From Nitrospirota bacterium (GTDB lineage: Bacteria; Nitrospirota; Thermodesulfovibrionia; Thermodesulfovibrionales; Dissulfurispiraceae): a DNA stretch of 13,919 nt. The notes below the pieces were generated by a model. The model was not told the DNA's origin and did no database searches. It saw nothing but the letters and a program-made list of their open reading frames with translations. The number at the start of each line of letters is the position of its first letter. The stretch's first letter is position 1. Made by a program: the position numbers and the translations under genes. Where the stretch lies: NCBI GenBank assembly GCA_013349595.1, contig DUZI01000014.1, positions 1 through 13,919 of the forward strand, read 5' to 3'. This document shows positions 1-7,088 of the stretch, piece after piece.

Positions 1-17
1 GACATGTCTATTCCTCT

Positions 18-1595
18 CTAAATTGATATTACTTTTACATCTAAAATATTTGGTAATTCTTTTATTTCTTCAATGACTGAATCTGAGGCAGGTGTATCAA
101 TATTTACTACAGATATAGCCATGCCACCAGCCTTTTTTCTGCCAAAATGCATACGAGCAATGTTTATGTTATTTTTGCCAAGTGTCATTCCAATATTTCC
201 GATAACACCCGGTTTATCGTTGTTATGCATCAATAACATATGCCCTTCTGGAACTATCTCAACGGTAAATTCATTAATCTTAATAATGCGAGGGTCCTTT
301 TTACCAAAGAGCGTGCCTGAGATAGTCACACTCTTTTCTGGTGATTTTACTTGAACGGAAATCATGTTTCTATAATCACCTGCATCGGAGCTTTTTGTCT
401 CTTTGACCTCTATCCCCCGTTCTTTCGCAATATAAGGTGCATTTACAAAGTTTACATTCTCTTGAAGCATTGGTGTAAGCATACCTTTAAGTGCAGCTAT
501 GGTAAGGGGTGATGTGTTAATCGAAGATGCCTCTCCCCTATATTCAATTGTAGCCTCAGTAATACCTCCCTCTGAAATCTGGGCAGAAAAACCACCAATC
601 TTCTCTGCAAGGACAATGTATGGTTGAAGAGACGATAATTGATCTGCAGGGATTGAAGGGAAATTGATTGCATTCTTAATCGTCCCCTTTACAAGGAAAT
701 CTGCCACTTGTTCTGCTATAGCAATAGCTACCTTTTCTTGAGCCTCTTTTGTTGATGCGCCAAGGTGTGGTGTGCATACAACCTTTTCATGGCCAACTAA
801 GGGGTTATCTACTGGTGGCTCTACATCATACACATCAAGGGCTGCCCCAGCTATTTTGCCACTGTTTAATCCCTCAAGGAGTGCCTTTTCATTTATAATT
901 CCACCCCTTGCACAGTTAATTATAAATACTCCATCTTTTAGATCCTTTAAGTTTTTTAAGTTGATAATATTTCTTGTTTCATTGGTTAGTGGGGTATGGA
1001 CAGTGATGAAGTCTGCCCTCTTTAATATTTGAGGAATATCAACCCGTTCAACTCCAAGACTCTTTGCCTTTTCATCACTAAGAAATGGGTCATAAGCAAT
1101 TACATACATTCCAAGTCCTTGCATCCTCTTTGCTACCTCAGTTCCAATATTACCAAGCCCAAGGATACCAAGTGTTTTGTTAAACAACTCAGTTCCCATA
1201 AATAATTTTTTCTCCCACTTGCCCGCACTCATTGACATATGAGCCTGTGGGATCTTCCTTGCAATAGAGAATATAAGTGCGATGGTATGTTCTGCTGTGG
1301 TTATAGTGTTGCCACCAGGGGTATTCATTACTACAATACCCCTTTTTGAGGCACTTATTTTGTCAACATTATCAAGACCTGAACCAGCCCTACCAATGAC
1401 TTTTAAATTGTTTGCTGCCTCAATTATTTCAGAAGTAACTTTTGTTGCACTTCTGATTATGAGGGCATCATAGTCAGCAATTATTGACTTAAGTTCTGCA
1501 GGTTTTAAACCAACCTTAACATCTACCTCTAAACCAGCTTTTTTTAATATTTCAACACCCCTTTGTGAGATATTGTCACTTACAAGAACTTTCAT
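18..1595 (-). CDS. serA: D-3-phosphoglycerate dehydrogenase
   Basis: Cytoplasmic enzyme that oxidises 3-phosphoglycerate to 3-phosphohydroxypyruvate with NAD+, the first step of the phosphorylated serine pathway. The 525-residue length matches the long bacterial SerA type. It has a split substrate/NAD-binding catalytic core (about 1-315), an intervening allosteric-substrate-binding region (about 318-440) and a C-terminal ACT domain (about 452-525, HNNDKPGVIGNIG) expected to bind serine for feedback control. Visible motifs are the Rossmann GLGNIG (146-151), an acidic residue after the second strand (D169) typical of NAD preference, the catalytic Arg in NCARGG (R230), Glu in DVEPP (E259) and His in TPHLGAS (H277). 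The start is supported by a GGAGG site at 1605-1609, nine bases upstream of ATG. It lies 23 bases downstream of the aminotransferase gene on the same strand, so the two are almost certainly co-transcribed. All catalytic residues are intact. Confidence 0.97.
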   Translation of the reverse strand: MKVLVSDNISQRGVEILKKAGLEVDVKVGLKPAELKSIIADYDALIIRSATKVTSEIIEAANNLKVIGRAGSGLDNVDKISASKRGIVVMNTPGGNTITTAEHTIALIFSIARKIPQAHMSMSAGKWEKKLFMGTELFNKTLGILGLGNIGTEVAKRMQGLGMYVIAYDPFLSDEKAKSLGVERVDIPQILKRADFITVHTPLTNETRNIINLKNLKDLKDGVFIINCARGGIINEKALLEGLNSGKIAGAALDVYDVEPPVDNPLVGHEKVVCTPHLGASTKEAQEKVAIAIAEQVADFLVKGTIKNAINFPSIPADQLSSLQPYIVLAEKIGGFSAQISEGGITEATIEYRGEASSINTSPLTIAALKGMLTPMLQENVNFVNAPYIAKERGIEVKETKSSDAGDYRNMISVQVKSPEKSVTISGTLFGKKDPRIIKINEFTVEIVPEGHMLLMHNNDKPGVIGNIGMTLGKNNINIARMHFGRKKAGGMAISVVNIDTPASDSVIEEIKELPNILDVKVISI

Positions 1596-1618
1596 AGGTT
1601 AAGACCTCCGTATTAAAT

Positions 1619-2758
1619 TTACTTCATCAGCAACTCTTGAGCCTTAGCTACAGCCTTGCCGAGTTGGATATTATATCCAAGACCTTTTAAAGCCATCTCA
1701 AGAGATGCAATGCCAACGATGACATCAAAGGTGTCTGCATAGCCAAGATGAGCAAGCCTGTAAATCTTTCCCTTTGCCTTGTCTTGTCCGCCTGCACCTG
1801 TAACTCCATATTTCTCACGAAGGTTTTTATAAACAGTCTGTCCGTCAATACCCTCTGGCATCATAATGGCGGTGACACTATTACTGGGAGATTCCTTTGA
1901 AAAAAGATTCAATCCAATGGCCTTTACTGCCTCCCTTGTGGCATTTGCAAGCCTTGCATGACGGGCAAAGACATTTTCCAAACCCTCTGCTTGTAACATC
2001 TTTATTGCCTCATTTAGTCCTATTATTAGTGAGACAGGAGAGGAAAAGTTTGTCTGGTTTTTAAGGAGATTATCCCTCTCTTTTTTAAGGTTAAAATAAA
2101 AACGAGGTAGCCTTGATGACTCATTTGCCTTCCATGCTTTATCACTAATACTGACAAAAGATAGCCCTGCAGGTAACATCAAGCCCTTTTGTGAGCCGCC
2201 AACCATGATATCTATTCCCCAGTCATCACTCTTTATATCATGGGCAACGAGGGCACTTATAGCATCCACGATTAAAAGTGTATTTTCAAAGTTTCTTACT
2301 ATCTTTGCGATTGTCTCAACATCGTAATAAACACCTGTAGATGTCTCTACTGCCTGCATGAATACCCCTTTTATATCAGGTTCAGCCTTCAGGATTGATT
2401 CAATATCTGATGGCTTTACAGCGTATCCCCATTCAACCGTTATCTCTTTGACCTTAAGTCCATAGGTCTCGCATATCTTTGTCCATCTCTCACCAAATTT
2501 ACCACCATTAACTACGAGCACTTTATCACCAGTATTAAAAAAGTTTGTAACCGAAGCAACCATTCCTCCAGTGCCTGATGAGCAGAGTATTAAGACATCA
2601 TTTTTGGTCTGAAACAGCCATTTTAATCCAGCCCTTGCGGATTCAAGTATTGGTAAAAAATCAGGTGCCCTGTGATGAATCATAGGCATTGCCATGCTTA
2701 AGAGAACATTTGCAGGAACAGGTGTAGGTCCTGGTGCTAAAAGATATTTTTTTGTCAT
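1619..2758 (-). CDS. Class V PLP-dependent aminotransferase (serine-glyoxylate / alanine-glyoxylate type), probable phosphoserine aminotransferase role
   Basis: A fold-type I, class V aminotransferase of 379 residues, the usual size for the alanine-glyoxylate / serine-pyruvate aminotransferase family. The same family is often mislabelled 'soluble hydrogenase 42 kDa subunit'. Visible features: the N-terminal substrate loop LLAPGPTPVP (6-15), the cofactor phosphate loop SSGTGGM (60-66), the PLP-ring aspartate in LIVDAIS (D165), the Schiff-base lysine in GGSQKGLM (K191), and a C-terminal arginine in KIYRLAHLGY (R334) suited to binding the substrate carboxylate. ATG is preceded by AAGGAG (2768-2773) at good spacing. 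It is the promoter-proximal gene, 23 bases before serA. From this pairing I infer that it converts 3-phosphohydroxypyruvate to phosphoserine in place of a classical SerC. Members of this family do that in some archaea and cyanobacteria. A glyoxylate- or pyruvate-linked transamination is the alternative, and the sequence alone cannot separate them. Confidence 0.9.
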   Translation of the reverse strand: MTKKYLLAPGPTPVPANVLLSMAMPMIHHRAPDFLPILESARAGLKWLFQTKNDVLILCSSGTGGMVASVTNFFNTGDKVLVVNGGKFGERWTKICETYGLKVKEITVEWGYAVKPSDIESILKAEPDIKGVFMQAVETSTGVYYDVETIAKIVRNFENTLLIVDAISALVAHDIKSDDWGIDIMVGGSQKGLMLPAGLSFVSISDKAWKANESSRLPRFYFNLKKERDNLLKNQTNFSSPVSLIIGLNEAIKMLQAEGLENVFARHARLANATREAVKAIGLNLFSKESPSNSVTAIMMPEGIDGQTVYKNLREKYGVTGAGGQDKAKGKIYRLAHLGYADTFDVIVGIASLEMALKGLGYNIQLGKAVAKAQELLMK

Positions 2759-3238
2759 TTCTTTTATCTCCTTGTATATAAGTTTAATAGAAAATAAACT
2801 AATTTCTATTTTTAAATCCCATGCAAAAGGGAATTATTAGGTGAAAATCCCTTAATCAAGTGGGAAATTTGTCTTTGACTTCCACACTTCCTTTCTCTTT
2901 AACTCACTTGCTACTAAATCAATGTTGTTATATTCCCTTATTTCTAATAAGAGAAGTAATTTTTTTGAGGGTAAGTATAATATAATAATACTAAATATTT
3001 TGCAAAGGCACTCTAAATCAGCGATAGAACTGAGAACTTAATAAAATCAAGTAGGAAGGGGTGGTGAGGAATTTTTATATGATACCTTATAAAAGTAATC
3101 TTAAGAAACTTTAGCAAAAGAAATTGCATTATAAAGAATAGAGCAAAATTAAAATGAAATCACCGATTATAAAAATTCCGAAACAGCCCTTCCTATCACT
3201 ATTTTTGGAAAAAGCAGAAAAAGATTGAGATTAAGTTT
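2759..3238. other. Divergent intergenic region, no convincing gene
   Basis: This 480-base AT-rich gap separates the minus-strand aminotransferase-serA operon from plus-strand prmA, so it should hold promoters for both. The part next to the aminotransferase contains the inverted repeats listed separately. For prmA, a perfect TATAAT lies at 2976-2981 and near matches at 3078-3083 (TATGAT) and 3130-3135 (TATAAA), but none has a good -35 at 16-18 bases, so no promoter is assigned. Three tiny plus-strand frames exist: 2922-3041 (39 codons, no ribosome site), 3079-3114 (11 residues, MIPYKSNLKKL, with AGGA eight bases upstream) and 3154-3228 (24 residues, weak site, ending ten bases before prmA). 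None has recognisable content. I see no tRNA and no intrinsic terminator with a GC stem and T-run. Confidence 0.6.
2786..2865 (-). promoter_or_regulatory. Possible structured leader or operator of the aminotransferase-serA operon
   Basis: Just upstream of the aminotransferase ribosome site, on its coding strand, lie two overlapping perfect inverted repeats. AATAGAAA pairs with TTTCTATT (plus-strand 2803-2810 and 2786-2793, 9-base loop). AGTTTA pairs with TAAACT, whose arms fall inside the first repeat's loop and just past its 3' arm, so the two hairpins exclude each other. Further upstream (plus 2817-2865), GGGA and TCCC tetramers alternate at short intervals, including AAGGGA at 2827-2832 against TCCCTT at 2848-2853. 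These could be an RNA switch, a regulator-binding site, or chance in AT-rich DNA. The stems are weak (mostly A-T), so confidence is low. No known riboswitch consensus is recognised. Confidence 0.25.
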
Positions 3239-4105
3239 ATGGGTTACTACGAGATAAAAATTTGTTGTGATAACTCACAAAGGGAGCCTTTGATTGCCCT
3301 TTTGTCAGAGGAAGGTACCCTTGGAATTATTGATAATGAAGAGACCTTTTTCTGTTATTTTAATGACATACTGAGTATAGACAGAATTTTATCTAAAATT
3401 TCTAATATCATCACAAAGGTTAGCTCTACTTTTGACAGTTTGAATGTTATTAATTATAGTTATTCATACATATCTGAGAGGGATTGGAATGAAAGTTGGA
3501 AAAAGAAATTTGTCCCTATTGATATTGAATCAACAAACTTCACAATCATTGCACCATGGCACCAAAGGAATCCAGACAGATTAAATCTTCTTATTGATCC
3601 TGGAATGGCTTTCGGCACAGGTCATCATGAAACTACCCGTAATTGCATAAGGCTTATCAATAAATTTACACCTCTTGTGAATAAAGATTCCTTCCTTGAC
3701 CTTGGCACTGGGACAGGGATACTTGCTATATGTGCAGGTATTTTGGGCTTTAAATTAATTACTGCCATCGATAATGACCCCCTTGCGATTGATGCAGCAA
3801 GGAGAAATTTTAGAGAAAACAATATCAATAATATAAACCTTGTTTTTGGCGATATTTCACTATCCACTGGCAAATACGATATGATTGTTGCTAATCTTTT
3901 ATTAAATGTCTTAAGTGAAAGAGGTATTTTAATCTCTTCTTTGCTCAAAGAAGGTGGAATTGCCCTTATCTCAGGTCTTATTGATGGGCAAGAAGATGTT
4001 CTTTTGCCAACCTTGCTTGAAGGTGGTTTGAAATTATTAGAACTTTTAAGAGATGACAAATGGGTGAGCCTTGTAATGACAAAATCTTGTTGTAAAAACT
4101 CATAA
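3239..4105 (+). CDS. prmA: Ribosomal protein L11 methyltransferase
   Basis: SAM-dependent enzyme that methylates amino groups of ribosomal protein L11 in the cytoplasm. The 288 residues match the normal PrmA length (about 290). An N-terminal L11-recognition domain (about 1-75) precedes a linker with the family motif RDWNESWKKKF (81-91). The Rossmann methyltransferase core then carries the PrmA signature IDPGMAFGTGHHETT (119-133), SAM motif I DLGTGTGILAI (154-164), the acidic motif II IDNDPLAI (177-184) and the ANLLLNVL segment (218-225). The chosen ATG gives an N-terminus (MGYYEIKI) in register with known PrmA starts, although the ribosome site is weak (GAG about ten bases upstream). It is the first gene of a plus-strand group with an unknown gene and glnD. 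Residues look complete, with no sign of damage. Confidence 0.95.
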   Translation: MGYYEIKICCDNSQREPLIALLSEEGTLGIIDNEETFFCYFNDILSIDRILSKISNIITKVSSTFDSLNVINYSYSYISERDWNESWKKKFVPIDIESTNFTIIAPWHQRNPDRLNLLIDPGMAFGTGHHETTRNCIRLINKFTPLVNKDSFLDLGTGTGILAICAGILGFKLITAIDNDPLAIDAARRNFRENNINNINLVFGDISLSTGKYDMIVANLLLNVLSERGILISSLLKEGGIALISGLIDGQEDVLLPTLLEGGLKLLELLRDDKWVSLVMTKSCCKNS

Positions 4106-4114
4106 ATCAATCAA

Positions 4115-4147
4115 AAGGAGGGTAGGATGGGCTTAAGAAAGCTCTAA
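4115..4147 (+). CDS. Six-residue leader peptide (MGLRKL) with strong ribosome site, or the shifted start of the next gene
   Basis: AAGGAGG at 4115-4121 is the best ribosome-binding site in the prmA-glnD group and sits five bases before ATG at 4127. That ATG opens only MGLRKL before TAA at 4145-4147. The next long frame begins at 4159 without its own good site. Read one frame back (-1), the bases from 4129 continue openly into that gene as GLKKALNYKK followed by its ATG. One extra base in the GGG run at 4129-4131 would therefore give a continuous protein starting at 4127. Either this is a real short leader peptide feeding ribosomes to the downstream start, or one base has been lost (mutation or sequencing/assembly error). 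Confidence 0.4.
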   Translation, partial: KEGRMGLRKL

Positions 4148-4158
4148 ACTACAAGAAA

Positions 4159-4506
4159 ATGGAAGACAATATGGTATCAACTGGAGATGAATCAAAAAAA
4201 GAATACAATAATGCAAAATTAGAATCAACACAAGAGGATAAGACCAATCAAGAAACCTCAAATGCTAAAGCTAAAGATTTATCAAGTAATTCATCAAACA
4301 ATAATGAGGAGCCAGTTGCCCGTTCCTCAAAGACTTTTTCCATTAGTTTGCTTCATAAAAGGATTGATGGTGCGTCAAAGGGTTATGAGGAAATACTCAG
4401 GATAATTCATTCTACTAATCTCAAAAATGCTGTCTTAGTAAAGAAAAACTTCTATGAGATTGAGTTGATATGTAAAAATGCCTTGCTCGAGTTAAAGGGT
4501 GTTTAG
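4159..4506 (+). CDS. Hypothetical 115-residue protein between prmA and glnD
   Basis: Not recognised. Residues 1-57 are low in complexity and rich in Ser, Asn, Glu, Lys and Thr, almost certainly disordered. Residues 58-115 (from KTFSISLLHKRI to the end) have a heptad-like mix of hydrophobic and charged residues and should fold as two or three helices. There is no signal peptide or membrane segment. The ATG at 4159 lacks a ribosome site. ATG at 4171 (residue 5) has a weak GGAAG upstream. The true start may be 4127 if a base is missing (see the adjacent feature). It ends six bases before the glnD start, which suggests translational coupling to glnD. The acidic, polar tail plus helical domain would fit a small adaptor or regulatory partner, but no function can be assigned. 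The codon character resembles that of its neighbours. Confidence 0.6.
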   Translation: MEDNMVSTGDESKKEYNNAKLESTQEDKTNQETSNAKAKDLSSNSSNNNEEPVARSSKTFSISLLHKRIDGASKGYEEILRIIHSTNLKNAVLVKKNFYEIELICKNALLELKGV

Positions 4507-4512
4507 CAAATA

Positions 4513-6996
4513 ATGGTTTTTAATGATTTTCTTATCAAAGAAGCTACTTCAGTGCTTCAAAGGAGTAAGTGCGGATTTATTACATCATTACACCTGACTG
4601 AAGTGGTTGATAAGATACTCGTCGAGGATTTTGATGAATTGGCAAAGGATTCTAAAATAACCTTGCTTGCAGTAGGTGGTTATGGAAGGAAAGAATTAGC
4701 ACCCTTTTCAGACATAGATATTATGATAATTGCAAATAAAAGGGACCCTCTCACCTCTGAATCTGCAGAAAGGCTACTTTATAGTTTTTGGGACAAGGGG
4801 ATAAATATAAGCCATTCCTTTAGAACGATTAATGAAACATTAGAAGATTCATTAAAGGATTTACAAACAAGGACATCCCTTTTAGATGTACGCTTTATTT
4901 CTGGCAATAAAAGTCTTTTCAATACTTTCATCTTAGATGCCTATCAAAAGATTGTCAAAAAAAATAAAAAGGACTTCATATCTCAAATATTCAACGAAGT
5001 ATATAGGAGATACAAAACATTTAGCCTATCTCTTTATCAATTAGAACCAAATATAAAAGAAGGTAGAGGAGGCTTAAGGGATTTGCACACGATTTTATGG
5101 TTGTGCAGGATTGCCTTAGGATTTAAAAGTCTTGATGACTTAAAGACCTTGTTTACCAAAAATGAGTTCAGACATTTTAAGAGGGCCTGTGAGTTTATAT
5201 TAAGGACAAGGATTTACCTTCATGTAGTCTCAAGGAGAAAAAATGAACTCCTGACTTTTGAATATCAAGAGGCATTATCAAACTTAATGGGTTTTAAAAA
5301 GACCAATCTTTTTCTTGGCTCAGAGATATTTATGAGGGTTTATTATAGACACTCACGGACAATAATGGATGCCTTAAAGAAGGTTATGAATCTCTTTAGC
5401 AAGACTATCTTTTCACTCTTTCCACCATTAATAGTAAAAAAGGCAAGTAAACACTTTTGCATCTCAAAAGGTGAGATAATACTTGATAGCAAATATACTT
5501 TGGATAGTCCAGAATTAATTTTAGAGGCTTTTTATGTATATGCAACGACAAATAAGGAATTTAGCGAGAGATTACAAGATTTGATAGGTAAAAAAAAGTT
5601 AATCATTAACAAAGATAGACAATTATCAAGTCATAGTGCACAATTATTTATTAAGATTTTATCTACAAAAAGGGTCTATGAGACGCTTTATGAGATGCAT
5701 AGGTTAGGTATCCTTGATAGGCTATTTTCTGATTTTGGAAGGCTAAGATATCTTGTTGTCTATGAACCATACCATAGATACACCGTTGATGAGCATACCC
5801 TTAGAACTATCAAGCATTTAGAGTCTTTGAGAAATAATAGCAATCAAAAATTTCCCCTCCTTAATAATTTAACTTTGGAGATCGCACCTTATATACTTTA
5901 TATTGCACTTTTATTTCATGACATTGGAAAGGGAATATATGGAAGTAGTATGAAACATGAAGGAGAGGGATACAAGAGATTAAAAACCTTGCTCGAACCT
6001 TTTGAAATAGATAAAAAAGAAAAGAAAACTATAGAGTTTTTGGTCAAAAATCATATCTTTTTATCAAAATATGCCTTAAAGAGAGATATTGACGATATTG
6101 AAACTATCAAATGGATTGCAGATACAGTTGAGAATGAATACAACCTTAAAGCACTCTTATTGATTACCTTTGCCGATATGTCAGCAGTCAATCCTGAATA
6201 TTTTACTGACTGGAAGGCAAAATTACTCTTTGAAATATATCACAAGACTATTTCACATCTAAGGGGTGATGTTTTTAGGATTCAAAAAGGCAATAGGGAA
6301 TTCCTTTCTCTATTACCTGAAAGATATGCGGTAGCAAGTTCTCATGATGACATCATCAGAGATCACAAACTTTTTGAGTCTTTTAATGGCAATGAACCAA
6401 TGGTCGAGATTAGAAAGATAAGAGATGAAAACACAGAGATAATAATAGTTGCTCATGATGAGAGATGTCTATTTTTGAAGATACTTGATGTTATTGGTTC
6501 AGAAGGTCTTAATATTTTAAATGCCCGATTGTATCCAACAAAAAATGAGAGAATACTTGATAAGATTACTGTGTCAAACTGGGCAAACTTAGAACACCCT
6601 GGGTTTACAGAATACTTTATTAGAAAGATGAAACAAGTAATTACTTCTGAAACAAGAATCCTTAATGGTATCAATGTAGAAAACTACAGAGAGAAGATAA
6701 AATGTGAAATTGCTAATCTACCTTCACACCTTGTAAACTTTGAAACCTTTGTTGAGATAGACAATGAAAGTTCAGGTAATTTCTCAATAATTGAGTTTTT
6801 TGCTGGTGATAGGATTGGATTATTATTTGATGTGGCAAGGATATTTAGCCTTTTTGATGTTGATATTTCATCAGCAGTTATTAATACTGAAGACAACATT
6901 GCCCACGATGTCTTCTATGTCCAACATAAGGCAGAGAAGTTAGACTCCTTACTAACATTAAAAATAATTCGGGCAGTTCATTATGTACTGTGTTAA
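4513..6996 (+). CDS. glnD: Bifunctional PII uridylyltransferase / uridylyl-removing enzyme
   Basis: Cytoplasmic glutamine sensor that uridylylates PII proteins when glutamine is low and removes UMP when it is high, so it controls glutamine synthetase and nitrogen-regulated transcription. Domains run in the standard order. The nucleotidyltransferase has GGYGRKELAPFSDIDI (55-70) with metal aspartates D67 and D69. The helical GlnD-specific region includes GRGGLRDLHT (184-193). The HD domain has DEHT (426-429), the FHD pair (H469, D470), KHEGEG (481-486) and NH (513-514) as likely metal ligands. Two C-terminal ACT domains follow (about 642-715 and 757-827). At 827 residues it is slightly shorter than the E. 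coli enzyme (890). The ACT loops are a little degenerate: HDERCLF in the first and GDRIGLL in the second, where D-x-P-G-L-L is typical. Both catalytic centres look intact. ATG follows the upstream gene by six bases with only a weak site, consistent with coupling. Confidence 0.95.
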   Translation: MVFNDFLIKEATSVLQRSKCGFITSLHLTEVVDKILVEDFDELAKDSKITLLAVGGYGRKELAPFSDIDIMIIANKRDPLTSESAERLLYSFWDKGINISHSFRTINETLEDSLKDLQTRTSLLDVRFISGNKSLFNTFILDAYQKIVKKNKKDFISQIFNEVYRRYKTFSLSLYQLEPNIKEGRGGLRDLHTILWLCRIALGFKSLDDLKTLFTKNEFRHFKRACEFILRTRIYLHVVSRRKNELLTFEYQEALSNLMGFKKTNLFLGSEIFMRVYYRHSRTIMDALKKVMNLFSKTIFSLFPPLIVKKASKHFCISKGEIILDSKYTLDSPELILEAFYVYATTNKEFSERLQDLIGKKKLIINKDRQLSSHSAQLFIKILSTKRVYETLYEMHRLGILDRLFSDFGRLRYLVVYEPYHRYTVDEHTLRTIKHLESLRNNSNQKFPLLNNLTLEIAPYILYIALLFHDIGKGIYGSSMKHEGEGYKRLKTLLEPFEIDKKEKKTIEFLVKNHIFLSKYALKRDIDDIETIKWIADTVENEYNLKALLLITFADMSAVNPEYFTDWKAKLLFEIYHKTISHLRGDVFRIQKGNREFLSLLPERYAVASSHDDIIRDHKLFESFNGNEPMVEIRKIRDENTEIIIVAHDERCLFLKILDVIGSEGLNILNARLYPTKNERILDKITVSNWANLEHPGFTEYFIRKMKQVITSETRILNGINVENYREKIKCEIANLPSHLVNFETFVEIDNESSGNFSIIEFFAGDRIGLLFDVARIFSLFDVDISSAVINTEDNIAHDVFYVQHKAEKLDSLLTLKIIRAVHYVLC

Positions 6997-7003
6997 CAAT
7001 ATT

Positions 7004-7032
7004 TTGATATTCTACAAGATTATTTGTATAAT
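7004..7032 (+). promoter_or_regulatory. Sigma-70-type promoter of the liv operon
   Basis: TTGATA (7004-7009) and TATAAT (7027-7032) are separated by exactly 17 bases, which is five of six and six of six matches to the consensus at ideal spacing. Transcription should begin near 7039-7041, leaving a leader of about 50 bases before the first binding-protein gene, with AGGAGG at 7078-7083. The site starts only eight bases after the glnD stop codon. No sigma-54 (GG-N10-GC) element was seen here, so the operon does not show direct NtrC-type control in this gap. Confidence 0.75.
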
Positions 7033-7088
7033 GGAATCCTTTCACTTTAACCTTATAAATATCGTAGCAACAACAATAGGAGGCAAGT

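Noticed and set aside
1..8. Palindrome GACATGTC at the window edge
   Set aside because: Eight bases at a cut edge with no context; no function can be argued.
2976..2981. Perfect TATAAT as a prmA promoter
   Set aside because: It lies in a long AT run and has no acceptable -35 at 16-18 bases, so it was not called.
2922..3041. 39-codon plus-strand frame in the divergent gap
   Set aside because: No ribosome site and an AT-driven composition; it looks like chance.
3625..4110. Open minus-strand frame of 161 codons opposite prmA
   Set aside because: It lies inside a well-supported prmA, has no recognisable domain or ribosome site, and its composition is that of an antisense shadow.
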